Shown piece after piece: positions 43,902 through 52,110 of a stretch of 64,000 nucleotides of DNA. The stretch comes from JACVRW01 sp963850205 (GTDB taxonomy: Bacteria; Actinomycetota; Thermoleophilia; Solirubrobacterales; Thermoleophilaceae), in NCBI GenBank assembly GCA_963850205.1, contig CAWKKJ010000015.1, positions 1 to 64,000 on the forward strand, given 5' to 3'. The notes below the pieces were generated by a model. It saw nothing but the letters and a program-made list of their open reading frames with translations, was not told the DNA's origin and did not search any database. The first letter of the stretch is position 1; each line of letters starts with the position of its first letter. The position numbers were made by a program, and so were the translations under genes.

Positions 43902-44785
43902 GCGGAGCCTCCGCCCTCCGGACCGCGCTGGCGCAGAAAGCGCTGGAAGTCGCGCGCGATGGTGTCGGCCGAGGGCAGGCTCTCCTCCGAGGGCTGGTTC
44001 TCGGCCTCGGCCTCGTCTACCGCCGTCTCGAGCCGTTCGACGAACGCCTTGACCTCGGGGTCGCTGGCCACGGCCGCGCTGACCTGGCGCTCGTAGTCCT
44101 CGGCCGCCGACTCCAGCTCGCCGGCGTCCACGGCCACGCCGGCCGCGCCCTCGAAGGCGCGCACCAGTGCCAGCGCCACCTTGGGGTTCGGGGATGCGGC
44201 CACGTAGTGCGGCACAGTGGCCCACAGGCTGGCCGCGGGCATCCCCGCTGCCGCGCAGGTGTGCTGGAGCACGCCCACGATTCCGGTGGGGCCCTCGTAG
44301 CGGGTGCGCTCGACGCCCAGCCGGCCGACCATCGCCTGGTCGGAGGCAAAGCCGCTGACCGAGACCGGCCGGCTGTGGGGGACGTCGGCGAGCAGCGCTC
44401 CGAGCGTGATCACCATGCGCACGCCCAGCTCCTGCGCGCTGGCCACCACCGCCTCGGTGAACCTGCGCCAGCGCAGCGAGGGCTCGGTGCCCTCCAGCAC
44501 CACGAGGTCGCCCTCGGCGCCCGGCACCTCCGCGCCGAAGAACTCGTTGGCGGGCCAGTCGATCTCGCGGGTCAGGCCCTCGGTGAGACGGACGTTGGGC
44601 CTCACCGCGGTGAAGTCGTAGTACTCCTCCGGATCGATCTCGGCAAAACCGTCCGCGTCGAAGGTGCTGCGGATGAACGAGAGGGCCGAGGAGGCCGCCT
44701 CTCCCGCGTCGTTCCAGCCCTTGAAGGCGCAGACCAGGACCGGCTCGCGAAGCTCCGGTCGCTCCCGCCAGATCACGTCGCTCAT
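43898..44785 (-). CDS. PAC2 family protein
   Basis: The 295-residue protein belongs to the PAC2 (proteasome-assembly-chaperone 2-like) family widespread in Actinobacteria. Features are LVCAFKGWNDAGEAAS at the N-terminus and RMVITLGALLADVPHSRPV and GIVGVLQHTCAAAGMPAASLWATVPHYV in the core, with an acidic C-terminal tail. Function in bacteria is unsettled. ATG 44785 is preceded by TACGGT, 7 nt upstream on the minus strand. Confidence 0.88.
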   Translation of the reverse strand: MSDVIWRERPELREPVLVCAFKGWNDAGEAASSALSFIRSTFDADGFAEIDPEEYYDFTAVRPNVRLTEGLTREIDWPANEFFGAEVPGAEGDLVVLEGTEPSLRWRRFTEAVVASAQELGVRMVITLGALLADVPHSRPVSVSGFASDQAMVGRLGVERTRYEGPTGIVGVLQHTCAAAGMPAASLWATVPHYVAASPNPKVALALVRAFEGAAGVAVDAGELESAAEDYERQVSAAVASDPEVKAFVERLETAVDEAEAENQPSEESLPSADTIARDFQRFLRQRGPEGGGSA

Positions 44786-44837
44786 CGCACCCACCGTAGT
44801 GGACGAGGGCGTCCGGCCACCGGTTCAGGATGGACCC

Positions 44838-45734
44838 GTGGCCACCGTCGAGAGCGTCCGCCCCACGATCGCCGAGCTGCGCGCCGGGGTTGAGGTGGAG
44901 GCCGTCTTCGCCTGCAGCCGCAAGGACCGGCTGCGGGCCAAGAGCGGGACCGCCTACCTGGCGGTCGAGCTGCGCGACAGAAGCGGCGCGATCCAGGCCC
45001 GCGCCTTCCGCAACGCGGACTTCCTGGCGGGCCAGTTCGAGCGCGGCGACCTGGTCTGGGTCGAGGGCCGTGTCGAGCGCTTTCGCGAGGAGCTGCAGAT
45101 CGAGCTGAGGGCGATCCGGCGCGCCGAGCCCGGCGCCGCCGACCCCGCCGACTTCCTTCCGGTGGCCTATCGCGACCTCGACGAGCTCGACGGCTTTCTC
45201 GAGCACCTGGCCCGCGAGGTCTACGACCCCGACCTGCGGTCTCTCTTGGGCGCCTTCCTCGACGACGCCGACTTCCGCGCCGAGCTGCGCCGCGCTCCCT
45301 GCACGCGCTCGGGCCACCACGCCTACCTGGGCGGGCTGCTGGAGCACACCGTGGCGGTGGCGACGCTGGCGCTCGAGACCTCGACGCTGCACCCGCGCCT
45401 GAACTCAGACCTGCTGATCTGCGCCGCCATCCTGCACGACGCCGGCAAGACCCTCGAGTTCGACCTGGGCGCCGACATCGCGCTCAGCGAAGCCGGTGCG
45501 CTGGTGGGGCACCTGACCCTCGGACGTGAGCTCGTGGCCGAGCGGGCGGCGACGCTGGAGGACTTTCCCGCGGCCAAGCTACACGCCCTCTCGCACTGCA
45601 TCCTGGGCCACCACGGCCCCGACGCGCTCCCGGGCAAGCGCTTCCGCTCGCCGGAGGCGCTCGCGCTGTTTCGGCTGAACGCGGTGGACGCCGCCGTGAA
45701 GGGCGCGCTGGAGCACGGGCTGCAGGGGCATTAG
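44838..45734 (+). CDS. OB-fold and HD-domain exoribonuclease (YhaM-like)
   Basis: The 298-residue protein combines an N-terminal OB/tRNA-anticodon-type domain (about 5-95, AYLAVELRDRSGAIQARAF) with an HD phosphohydrolase domain: HHAYLGGLLEHTVAVA, ILHDAGKT (His-Asp pair), SHCILGHHG. This architecture is that of the 3'-5' exoribonuclease YhaM/CBF1. It degrades RNA or single-stranded DNA in characterised relatives. GTG 44838 matches the beginning of the OB domain. Confidence 0.85.
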   Translation: MATVESVRPTIAELRAGVEVEAVFACSRKDRLRAKSGTAYLAVELRDRSGAIQARAFRNADFLAGQFERGDLVWVEGRVERFREELQIELRAIRRAEPGAADPADFLPVAYRDLDELDGFLEHLAREVYDPDLRSLLGAFLDDADFRAELRRAPCTRSGHHAYLGGLLEHTVAVATLALETSTLHPRLNSDLLICAAILHDAGKTLEFDLGADIALSEAGALVGHLTLGRELVAERAATLEDFPAAKLHALSHCILGHHGPDALPGKRFRSPEALALFRLNAVDAAVKGALEHGLQGH

Positions 45735-45784
45735 CCGGCTGTCCGCAAGCGTTTACTGCTGCGGGGTAGGGGTGCCTTGGCTCG

Positions 45785-45834
45785 GGTGCTTGGCGATTTC
45801 TCCTCGCGTCGCGGGGGCGAAGTCGTCGGGCCCC
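45785..45834. repeat. 50-bp palindromic repeat, copy C
   Basis: This is the most diverged copy (36 of 50 positions match copy A). It keeps the TTTCTCCTCG and CGGGGG blocks and the GTCGTC...CCCC end. It lies 50 bp after the YhaM-like gene and 3 bp before another inverted repeat, in the debris upstream of the SGNH hydrolase remnant. Confidence 0.5.
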
Positions 45835-45837
45835 CAT

Positions 45838-45886
45838 CAACAACTTCCCGCGCATCCGGCCGCCGTGGGCTCCTGGGAAGTTGTTG
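45838..45886. repeat. 12-bp perfect inverted repeat with 25-nt spacer
   Basis: CAACAACTTCCC (45838-45849) and GGGAAGTTGTTG (45875-45886). It may be a hairpin, an end of a decayed mobile element or an operator. It adjoins copy C of the 50-bp repeat. Confidence 0.55.
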
Positions 45887-45911
45887 CTCCCAGTGAGGGC
45901 AAAGCTCCCTG

Positions 45912-46231
45912 GTGCGGACCGATGACGTCCTTCGGGTCTTTCCGGAGACCGGCTTCGGCTGCTGGCCGCGGCTGCCGGTGGCCGCCGGGACGTGGTCTAC
46001 CTGCGGGCAAAGCAGCGCGAGCTCAACGCCATGCTCGCCGCACAGGCCGCGGCGGCCGGCGCAGGCCCGATCGACTGGTACACGGCCGCCATCGGCCGCG
46101 ACGCCTGCCGCTCGTCGGGCACCCGCTGGGTCGAGCCGATCGTTCCAGGCCCCGCGGCTGCGCCCGTCCATCCCAACCGGAGCGGGATGACGGGAGCCGC
46201 GGGGCTGCTGGTGTCAGCGCTCGGAGGCTGA
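45912..46231 (+). pseudogene. Remnant of an SGNH/GDSL-type hydrolase (C-terminal part)
   Basis: Two frames together spell the C-terminus of an actinobacterial SGNH lipase/esterase. First is VFPETGFGCWPRLPVAAG (frame of 45912), then after a one-base loss near 45989 VVYLRAKQRELNAML and IDWYTAAIGRDACRSSGTRWVEP. The end is VHPNRSGMTGAAGLLVSALG, with the family's histidine context. The N-terminal two thirds, including the GDS serine motif, is absent. It is a decayed gene. Confidence 0.75.
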
Positions 46232-46290
46232 GAACGCCTCCGCCGGCCGAACGCGCGGGGCCGGCGGCCCGGCACCATTAGTCTGCCCGC

Positions 46291-47463
46291 GTGGTCTCGG
46301 ACGCCCCCCTCCTTCCCTGGTTCGATCGCCTGCGCAGCGACGTGCCCGGCCTGGAGCCGATCGACGCCCACACGCACCTGGGCGCCAACGATCCCGACGG
46401 CTACCGCTGCACGCCCGAGGAGCTCACCGCATCGCTGGAGCACATCGACGCCCGGGCGATCGTCTTTCCCATGCACGAGCCGGACGGCTACCCGGCGGCG
46501 AACGACATGGTCCTCGCCGACGCCGCCGCCGCCGACGGGCGTCTGTTTCCGTTCTGCCGCCTGAACCCCCACGACGATCCCCTGGCGGAGGCCGAGCGCA
46601 GCCTGCGCGAGGGCGCGCTGGGCATCAAGCTGCATCCCCGCGCCGAGGAGTTCACGCTCGACCATCCCGGGCTCGCCGGCGTATTCGCGCTCGCGGACGC
46701 CGAGCACCTGCCGGTGCTGTGCCACGCGGGCCGGGGCATCCCGGCCCTCGGCCGGCACGCCGTGGACGCCTGCAGCCGCTACCCGGGCATGCGGCTGATC
46801 CTCGCGCACGCCGGCATCTGTGACCTGGCCTGGATCTGGCGGACGGCCGCGGAGCTCCCCAACCTCTACTTCGACACCGCCTGGTGGCTGCCCAGCGACC
46901 TGCAGTCGCTGTTCGCGCTCGTGCGACCGGGACAGATCCTCATGGCCAGCGACGCCCCCTACACCCCACCCGCGTTCGGGGCCACCATGGCGCTGCGCCA
47001 CGCCCTGCAGGTGGGCCTCGATGCCGACCAGATCCACGGTGTGGTCGGCGGCCAGGCCGCCCGGCTGCTGGCCAGGGAGGAGCCGCTCGACCTGGGTCCG
47101 GCCGCAGGCGTGGACGGGATCTCACACGACCCGCTGCTCGATCGCGTGTACGGCTACCTGTTGAGCGCCACCGGCCAGATGATCCACGGCGTCGAGCCGA
47201 CCGAGGCCCTGGCGCTCGCGGCGCTGGCCTGCGAGGTGGGCGACGACGCTCCGCAGGCGCCGGTGTGTCGCGCGGTCCTGTCGCTGCTCGACGCCCGCTC
47301 GCGTTACGACGAGAACAGCCCCGACCGCCCGCCCCGCTTCGCCCCCGGCATCCACTTCGTCGTCTTCGCCGCCGGGCTGGTGCGCACGCCCGACGTGCCG
47401 CTGGTGCCCCCGTCCCCCGAGGCGGACGTGGCCGAGCGGGTCCGGGGGGATCCGTCCGGCTAG
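46291..47463 (+). CDS. Amidohydrolase family 2 protein
   Basis: The 390-residue TIM-barrel metal hydrolase has IDAHTHLGAND (HxH metal motif), GIKLHPRAEEF, VLCHAGRG, LILAHAGICD and the late aspartate in LMASDAPYTPP. The family includes decarboxylases and hydrolases of the ACMSD/amidohydro_2 group; the substrate is unknown. A C-terminal extension of about 110 helical residues follows the barrel. GTG start 6 nt after TAGTCT, hence likely leaderless. Confidence 0.88.
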   Translation: MVSDAPLLPWFDRLRSDVPGLEPIDAHTHLGANDPDGYRCTPEELTASLEHIDARAIVFPMHEPDGYPAANDMVLADAAAADGRLFPFCRLNPHDDPLAEAERSLREGALGIKLHPRAEEFTLDHPGLAGVFALADAEHLPVLCHAGRGIPALGRHAVDACSRYPGMRLILAHAGICDLAWIWRTAAELPNLYFDTAWWLPSDLQSLFALVRPGQILMASDAPYTPPAFGATMALRHALQVGLDADQIHGVVGGQAARLLAREEPLDLGPAAGVDGISHDPLLDRVYGYLLSATGQMIHGVEPTEALALAALACEVGDDAPQAPVCRAVLSLLDARSRYDENSPDRPPRFAPGIHFVVFAAGLVRTPDVPLVPPSPEADVAERVRGDPSG

Positions 47464-47825
47464 GCCGAGCCCGGGCGCTCGTCCGCCAGCACGAACATCT
47501 CGAAGCCCATCGCCGGGTGAAAGGTCACCTGGCTGTGGTAGGTGACCACCTCGCGGTCGAGGATCTCGGCCACCGCGTCCGTGAAGCGGCTGGCCGTCGC
47601 CTCCTGGAAGGTCAACCGGACCTGGCGCACCAGCTCTTCGTGTCCGTTGCTCACCAGCGTGTGCTCCACGGTGGTCAGGATGTCCTCGAGCACACAGACC
47701 ACATAGTTGTCGAACAGGTAGGTCTTGGCCTTGGTCGGCCCGCGGCCGTAGCACTCGCTGAAGATGCCGACTATGGCGTTGGACACCCGGGCCACGCGCT
47801 CGCCCCTGTCGACCGCGCCGATCAC
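47460..47825 (-). CDS. DUF2294 family protein
   Basis: The 121-residue protein has GRGPTKAKTYLFDNYVVCVLEDILTTVEHTL and the conserved end VVTYHSQVTFHPAMGFEMFVL of DUF2294, a small domain found in many Gram-positives. Function is unknown, with some links to stress and membrane adaptation. It is the last gene of the STAS-sigma operon and overlaps its neighbour by ATGA. Confidence 0.85.
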   Translation of the reverse strand: MIGAVDRGERVARVSNAIVGIFSECYGRGPTKAKTYLFDNYVVCVLEDILTTVEHTLVSNGHEELVRQVRLTFQEATASRFTDAVAEILDREVVTYHSQVTFHPAMGFEMFVLADERPGSA

Positions 47826-48235
47826 CCCTCGACCACGATGTGGCGCACCGGACGGTCGAAGCGTCCCTTGGCCTCGTCGACGACGCCCTCCTCCAGCCAG
47901 TTGCGCTCGCCCTCGGGGTGGGTGAAGAGCACGATCTCGTCGGCCTCGAAGGTCTGCAGCGCGTCCTGGATCGCCTGAAGGGGATCGGACTCGCCCGTGT
48001 CCCCGGCGGCGTCGACGCCCTCCTCGGTCATGCGCTCCACCGTCTCCTCCTGTACCTCCTCGGCCCGGCCGATCGCTCCGTCGGGATCGGAGAGGACGAA
48101 GCGGGTGCGGCTGTTCAGCGCGGGGGCGACCACCAGCACCTCGGCCTGCTGGGCCTCGTCGGTTCCCACCGCCTGCTCGAGCGCTTCGCCCGAGACCGGC
48201 TCGGACACGAGCGCGAGCACCTTTCGGGCCATCAC
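47822..48235 (-). CDS. Universal-stress-protein-like small protein
   Basis: The 137-residue protein begins with a Rossmann-like strand (KVLALVSEPVSGEAL), has AEVLVVAPALNSRTRFVLSDPDGAIGRA, and ends EADEIVLFTHPEGERNWLEEGVVDEAKGRFDRPVRHIVVEG. It resembles the UspA fold with a shortened core and no clear ATP-binding GxxGxxxxG. It is ATGA-coupled to the sigma gene before it and to DUF2294 after it. Confidence 0.75.
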   Translation of the reverse strand: MMARKVLALVSEPVSGEALEQAVGTDEAQQAEVLVVAPALNSRTRFVLSDPDGAIGRAEEVQEETVERMTEEGVDAAGDTGESDPLQAIQDALQTFEADEIVLFTHPEGERNWLEEGVVDEAKGRFDRPVRHIVVEG

Positions 48236-49299
48236 GCCACGTCCCGCAGCGCCTCGAGCTCGCGCCGGGTGGCGAGCTGCTTGAGCGCCTTGGACTCGAG
48301 CTGGCGCACCCGCTCGGCCGACAACCCCAACCGGCGGCCGGTCTCCCGCAGCGGCTGGGGATCGTCGCCGTTGATGCCGTAGCGCAGGCGGATCACGTGG
48401 CGCTCGGGTTCGGGCAGCTCCTCGATCGTCTGCCGCAGCACCTCCTCGCTGAGGCTCACCTCCACCTCCTCGTCCACCGCCGGCGAGTCGCCCTCCAGCA
48501 GGTCGCCGAGCGCGGTCTCGCCCTCGCTGCCCACCGGCCGGTCGAGGCTGGTCACGGTGCGGGCGGCCTCGCGCACCTCCTCCACCTGGACGAGCGGCAA
48601 CTCCGCCTCGCGGGCGATCTCCTCGTCGCTGGGCTCGCGGCCGAGCTTGGCCTGGAGCTCACGCTCGCTGCGGGCGATCTTGCGCTCGCGCTGGCCGATG
48701 TGCACCGGGATCCGGATCGTGCGGGCCTTGTTGGCGAGGCCCCGCTGGATCGCCTGGCGAATCCAGAAGGTGGCGTAGGTGGAGAACTTGTAGCCCTTGC
48801 GCCAGTCGAACTTCTCGGCGGCCCTGATCAGGCCGAAGATGCCCTCCTGGATCAGGTCGAGGAGCGACAGCTCCTGGCCCTGGTACTTCTTGGCGATCGA
48901 GACGACCAGGCGCAGGTTCGAGTTGATCATGCGCTCCTTGGCCTCCAGGTCCCCCTGCTCGATCCGCTTGGCCAGCTCCACCTCGCCCTCGGCGGTGAGC
49001 AGCGGATAGCGGCGGATCTCGTTGAGGAAAAGCTGCAGCGCGTCGGTGGTCGCGGCGGCCAGCTCACCGTTGCGGAAGATGGTGGGCTCGACGCCCTCCC
49101 GCCCGCAGTCGTCGGACAGCTCGATGCCCTGAGCCTCGAGGTGCAGCTCGAGGGAGTCCACGTCGGCGTCGGCCAGCTCCAGCCCCTGGACGAGCTCGTG
49201 GAACTGGGACAGGTTCAAGCAGCCGCGCTCCTCCGCGCGGCTGAGCAGGGCGGCCACCTCGGGCCGGCTCACGAGCTCCGTCGAAACCACTGCCTCCAT
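48232..49299 (-). CDS. Group 1/2 sigma-70 factor (RpoD-like)
   Basis: The 355-residue factor has an N-terminal region 1.1-like segment (about 10-70, LNLSQFHELVQGLELADADVDSLELHLEAQGIEL). Region 1.2 is TTDALQLFLNEIRRYPLLTAEGEVELAKRIE, region 2 SNLRLVVSIAKKYQG through YKFSTYATFWIRQAI, region 3 and region 4 follow (LPEPERHVIRLRYGI). Being in a stress operon and short, it may be an alternative group 2 factor; a housekeeping role cannot be excluded. It starts 1 bp before the stop-adjacent end of the SigB-like gene. Confidence 0.92.
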   Translation of the reverse strand: MEAVVSTELVSRPEVAALLSRAEERGCLNLSQFHELVQGLELADADVDSLELHLEAQGIELSDDCGREGVEPTIFRNGELAAATTDALQLFLNEIRRYPLLTAEGEVELAKRIEQGDLEAKERMINSNLRLVVSIAKKYQGQELSLLDLIQEGIFGLIRAAEKFDWRKGYKFSTYATFWIRQAIQRGLANKARTIRIPVHIGQRERKIARSERELQAKLGREPSDEEIAREAELPLVQVEEVREAARTVTSLDRPVGSEGETALGDLLEGDSPAVDEEVEVSLSEEVLRQTIEELPEPERHVIRLRYGINGDDPQPLRETGRRLGLSAERVRQLESKALKQLATRRELEALRDVA

Positions 49300-49300
49300 G

Positions 49301-50092
49301 CTACGCCGCGGCGGCGGCCCCCGCCGCCGACAGCCGGTCGAGCGAGCGCCTCAGCAGGCGCGAGACATGCATCTGGGAGACCCCGACCCGCTCCGCGATC
49401 TCGGCCTGGGTGAGATCGTGCTCGAAGCGCAGTGCCAGGATCAGGCGCTCCCGGGCCGGGAGCGCCTCCACCGCGCCGCGCAGGCTCTCGCTGACGTCGA
49501 CCCGCTCGTAGCCCCGGTCCTCCGCGGCCAGCGTGTCGAACCAGGTCCACTCGCCGTCGTCGCCGCCAGGCCGTGGCGCGTCCAGCGAGGTCGCCTCGTA
49601 CGCGGTTGCGGCCTCCATGGCCTCGAGCACATCCTCGACCGTCGCGCCCAGGGCATAGGCCACGTCCTTCGGCCGCGGCGAGTGGCCCAGCTTTGCCGGC
49701 AGCGTGCCGAGCGTCTCGCCCACCTTGAGCACCAGCTCCTGGGTCGCGCGGGGCACGTGCACCGACCAGCCCTTGTCGCGGAAGTGGCGTTTGAGCTCGC
49801 CCAGCATGGTGGGCACGGCATAGCGGGCGAAGCCGCCGCCGCGGCTCGGGTCGTAGCGATCCACCGCCTTCAGGAGCCCCACGCAGGCGACCTGCACGAG
49901 ATCCTCCTGCGGCTCGCCGGCGTGCTTGTAGCGCCCCGCCAGCTGGCGGGCGAGGGGCATGAAGCGGACGATCACGTCCTCGCGCGCCTCGAGATCGCCG
50001 TCGCGGTGATAGCGCAGCAGGAGAGTTTCGTCCTCCTCCCTCCGCTGCGCAGGCGTCTCGGGCGGCTCCTCCGCAGAAGCGGCAGCAGCCAT
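49301..50092 (-). CDS. SigB/SigF-type stress sigma factor
   Basis: The 263-residue group 3 sigma factor has region 2 ENLLLRYHRDGDLEAR-like start (DETLLLRYHRDGDLE), FMPLARQLAGRYKHAGEPQEDLVQVACVGLLKAVDRYDP, region 3 GWSVHVPRATQEL and region 4 LPARERLILALRFEHDLTQAEIAERVGVSQMHVSRLLRRSL. The STAS protein 130 bp upstream is the typical partner-switching regulator. ATG 50092 gives the conserved length; a GTG/ATG-initiated extension to 50164 is less likely. Confidence 0.93.
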   Translation of the reverse strand: MAAAASAEEPPETPAQRREEDETLLLRYHRDGDLEAREDVIVRFMPLARQLAGRYKHAGEPQEDLVQVACVGLLKAVDRYDPSRGGGFARYAVPTMLGELKRHFRDKGWSVHVPRATQELVLKVGETLGTLPAKLGHSPRPKDVAYALGATVEDVLEAMEAATAYEATSLDAPRPGGDDGEWTWFDTLAAEDRGYERVDVSESLRGAVEALPARERLILALRFEHDLTQAEIAERVGVSQMHVSRLLRRSLDRLSAAGAAAAA

Positions 50093-50223
50093 CCTTGGTC
50101 CAACCTCCTCGTAGCTAGGTTTGCTGCAGTAGATCCGTTCTCCAGCCGCACGGCGGCCGGACAACGTCCCTCGACCAGACTCCGTTAATTATCACCCGTT
50201 TGTAAGGCGACGAAACGCCGGAT

Positions 50224-50556
50224 TCAATCGATTGCAGAGGCGTCGTCGACCATGTCCAGGCGCTCCTCGAGGCGGGTGATGGAGAAGACGCGCTGCACGG
50301 GCTCCGGCCCGCGGACGATCACCACCCGCCGGCCCTCCTCGCGGCCGCGCTCGTCGGCGGTCACGAGGCAGCGCAGGCCGGTCGAATCGAGGAAGGTGAG
50401 CTTGGACAGGTCGAGCACCAGCACGGGCGGCGAGGAGGCCTCGACCCGGCGGAGCTCGTCCTGCACCTTGCCGACCGTGGAGAGGTCGAGCTCCCCGCGC
50501 AGGGCGACGTGGACTCGTCCGTCCCGGTCCTCGGTGTGGACATCCAGGATCTCCAC
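50224..50556 (-). CDS. STAS-domain anti-anti-sigma factor
   Basis: The 110-residue SpoIIAA/RsbV-like protein has HVALRGELDLSTVGKVQDEL at the start and the phosphorylatable serine in LTFLDSTGLRCLV. It would bind an anti-sigma kinase when dephosphorylated and release the SigB-like factor encoded downstream. No RsbW-type kinase gene is in the window. GTG start; TAGGTT lies 8 nt upstream. Confidence 0.92.
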   Translation of the reverse strand: MEILDVHTEDRDGRVHVALRGELDLSTVGKVQDELRRVEASSPPVLVLDLSKLTFLDSTGLRCLVTADERGREEGRRVVIVRGPEPVQRVFSITRLEERLDMVDDASAID

Positions 50557-50639
50557 CGGAGCCGAACCTAGCGCACGCCCGCCTTCTTGGCGAGTAGGCG
50601 CCTGCCGCGGTGGCGATGGGGCGGGGCATACTACGGCGC

Positions 50640-51452
50640 GTGTCCGCTTCCACCGACGAGGCGCTGGCCGAGGGTCTGCGGCCGCTCACCGCGGCGCCTG
50701 AGCAGGCGGCCGTGTTCTGCGACATCGACGGCACCCTCGCGCCGATCGTCCGCCGCGCGGAGGAGGCCAAGGTGCTCACGGGCGCCCCGGGGCTGCTGGC
50801 CACCCTCGCCCGCCGCTACCGGCTGGTGGCCTGCGTCTCGGGGCGCTCGGCCGCCGAGGCCCGGCGGCTGGTGGGCGTGGGCGCGATCGCCTACGCGGGC
50901 TCACACGGCGCCGAGCTGCTCGAGCCGGGCTCGACCGATCCGACCGTCATCCCGGCGTTCGCGGAGTGGGAGGACCGGGTCAAGGGCTTCGTGGCCGAAC
51001 GGGACACCAGCGAGCTGCGCCGGCTCGGGGTGAGGATCGAGGACAAGGGGCCGATCGCCGCACTGCATTGGCGCGGGGTGGCCGACGAGGACGCCGCCCG
51101 GGTCCAGCTCGAGCAGACCGCCGCGCAGGCCGAGGCCGACGGCTTCGCCACCCACTGGGGACGCATGGTGCTGGAGGTCCGGCCGCCGGTTCCGGTGGAC
51201 AAGGGCCAGGCCGTGCGCAGCCTCACCGAGCAGGCGGAAGCGCGCACGGCGCTGTTCGGCGGCGACGACGCCACCGACCTGGACGCGTTCGCCGCCCTGG
51301 ACGCGCTGGTGGCCGAGGACGGCCTGGACGCCGCCGTGCGGGTGGGCGTGAGCTCGGATGAGGGGCCGGCCGCGATCGTCGATCAGGCGGACCTGGTCGT
51401 CGACGGCGTGAAGGGCTTCATGCGCGTGCTGGCCGTGCTCGCCGAAGCCTGA
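50640..51452 (+). CDS. otsB: Trehalose-6-phosphate phosphatase
   Basis: The HAD-superfamily enzyme has motif I AVFCDIDGTLAPI (nucleophile Asp), SGRSAAEARRLVG, AYAGSHGAELLEPG, the lysine/glutamate WGRMVLEVRPPVPVDKGQAV and motif IV LFGGDDATDLDAF. It dephosphorylates trehalose-6-phosphate to trehalose. No otsA is nearby. GTG 50640 is chosen because a CATACT hexamer ends 7 nt before it; GTG 50610 and ATG 50616 in frame are alternatives that would add about 10 residues. Confidence 0.92.
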   Translation: MSASTDEALAEGLRPLTAAPEQAAVFCDIDGTLAPIVRRAEEAKVLTGAPGLLATLARRYRLVACVSGRSAAEARRLVGVGAIAYAGSHGAELLEPGSTDPTVIPAFAEWEDRVKGFVAERDTSELRRLGVRIEDKGPIAALHWRGVADEDAARVQLEQTAAQAEADGFATHWGRMVLEVRPPVPVDKGQAVRSLTEQAEARTALFGGDDATDLDAFAALDALVAEDGLDAAVRVGVSSDEGPAAIVDQADLVVDGVKGFMRVLAVLAEA

Positions 51453-51967
51453 TGCGCTTCCGCGACTTCCTCCGCCTCGCCGTGCTGCTGTTCGGCGCCG
51501 CGGCCACCGCCCTGGCCGTGATCTCCGTCGTCGGCGCCGGGCGGGAGGACACCAACACGCTGGTCTACGTGGCGGCGGGGTGGTGGGTCGCCGCGGCCGT
51601 GGCCGGGCTCTGGCTCGGCCGGCGGCCGGTCGCCACCCCGGGGATCGCGGGGCTGCTGGCCTCGGCCCGTCGCAGCAACATGCTGCCCGAGCTGGAGCCG
51701 GGCTCGGTGATGTTCAACCGGCTCTGGCCGCTCGCCGTGCTGACGATCGCCTCCGGCGTGGTCGGCTTCTTCATCCCCCAGGTGCCGGTCGTCTCCACCG
51801 GCTACTGCCTCTTGATGGCGCTGCTGTGGCGCAATCAGCACCGGGCGGTGGCGGCGATCGAGGGACGCGACGGGGTCGAGTTCTGGTTCGACCGGAGCTC
51901 GCCCTTCGGCGCCCCTCAGCTGCTGCGGCTGCCCGGGCTCCGCCGGATCGAGCCGGTGCCCGCGTAG
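51452..51967 (+). CDS. Membrane protein of unknown function
   Basis: The 171-residue protein has four hydrophobic segments: LAVLLFGAAATALAVISVV, VYVAAGWWVAAAVAGLWL, LAVLTIASGVVGFFI and VVSTGYCLLMALLW. Between them is a loop, RRSNMLPELEPGSVMFNRLWP. Its end, EFWFDRSSPFGAPQLLRLPG, is conserved-looking. It overlaps the otsB stop by one base (TGATG), so it is coupled to it. Confidence 0.8.
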   Translation: MRFRDFLRLAVLLFGAAATALAVISVVGAGREDTNTLVYVAAGWWVAAAVAGLWLGRRPVATPGIAGLLASARRSNMLPELEPGSVMFNRLWPLAVLTIASGVVGFFIPQVPVVSTGYCLLMALLWRNQHRAVAAIEGRDGVEFWFDRSSPFGAPQLLRLPGLRRIEPVPA

Positions 51968-52059
51968 CGCGCACCGTCAAGACCGAATGACCGCCGGCAG
52001 CCGGCCGACCCGGTGCGCATCGTGCGCCGAAGAAACGTCCGCGCGGCGCAATGAATCGA

Positions 52060-52109
52060 GGGGCTCGACGATTTCACCTCGCCTGACGGGGGATACCTCG
52101 TCAGACCCC
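52060..52109. repeat. 50-bp palindromic repeat, copy B
   Basis: It starts GGGGCTCGACGATTTC and ends CGTCAGACCCC. The inner CTGACGGGG and CCTCGTCAG form a stem of nine pairs (one G-T) with loop GATA. It matches copy A at 41 of 50 positions without gaps. It adjoins a 60-bp tandem repeat on its right side. Confidence 0.6.
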
Positions 52110-52110
52110 G

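Noticed and set aside
39891..45392. A minus-strand open frame of more than 1800 codons
   Set aside because: It is antisense to the helicase-nuclease, arginase-like and YhaM-like genes. It has no domain logic and a low-complexity Arg/Gly/Leu/Val composition, as expected from the codon bias of the true genes.
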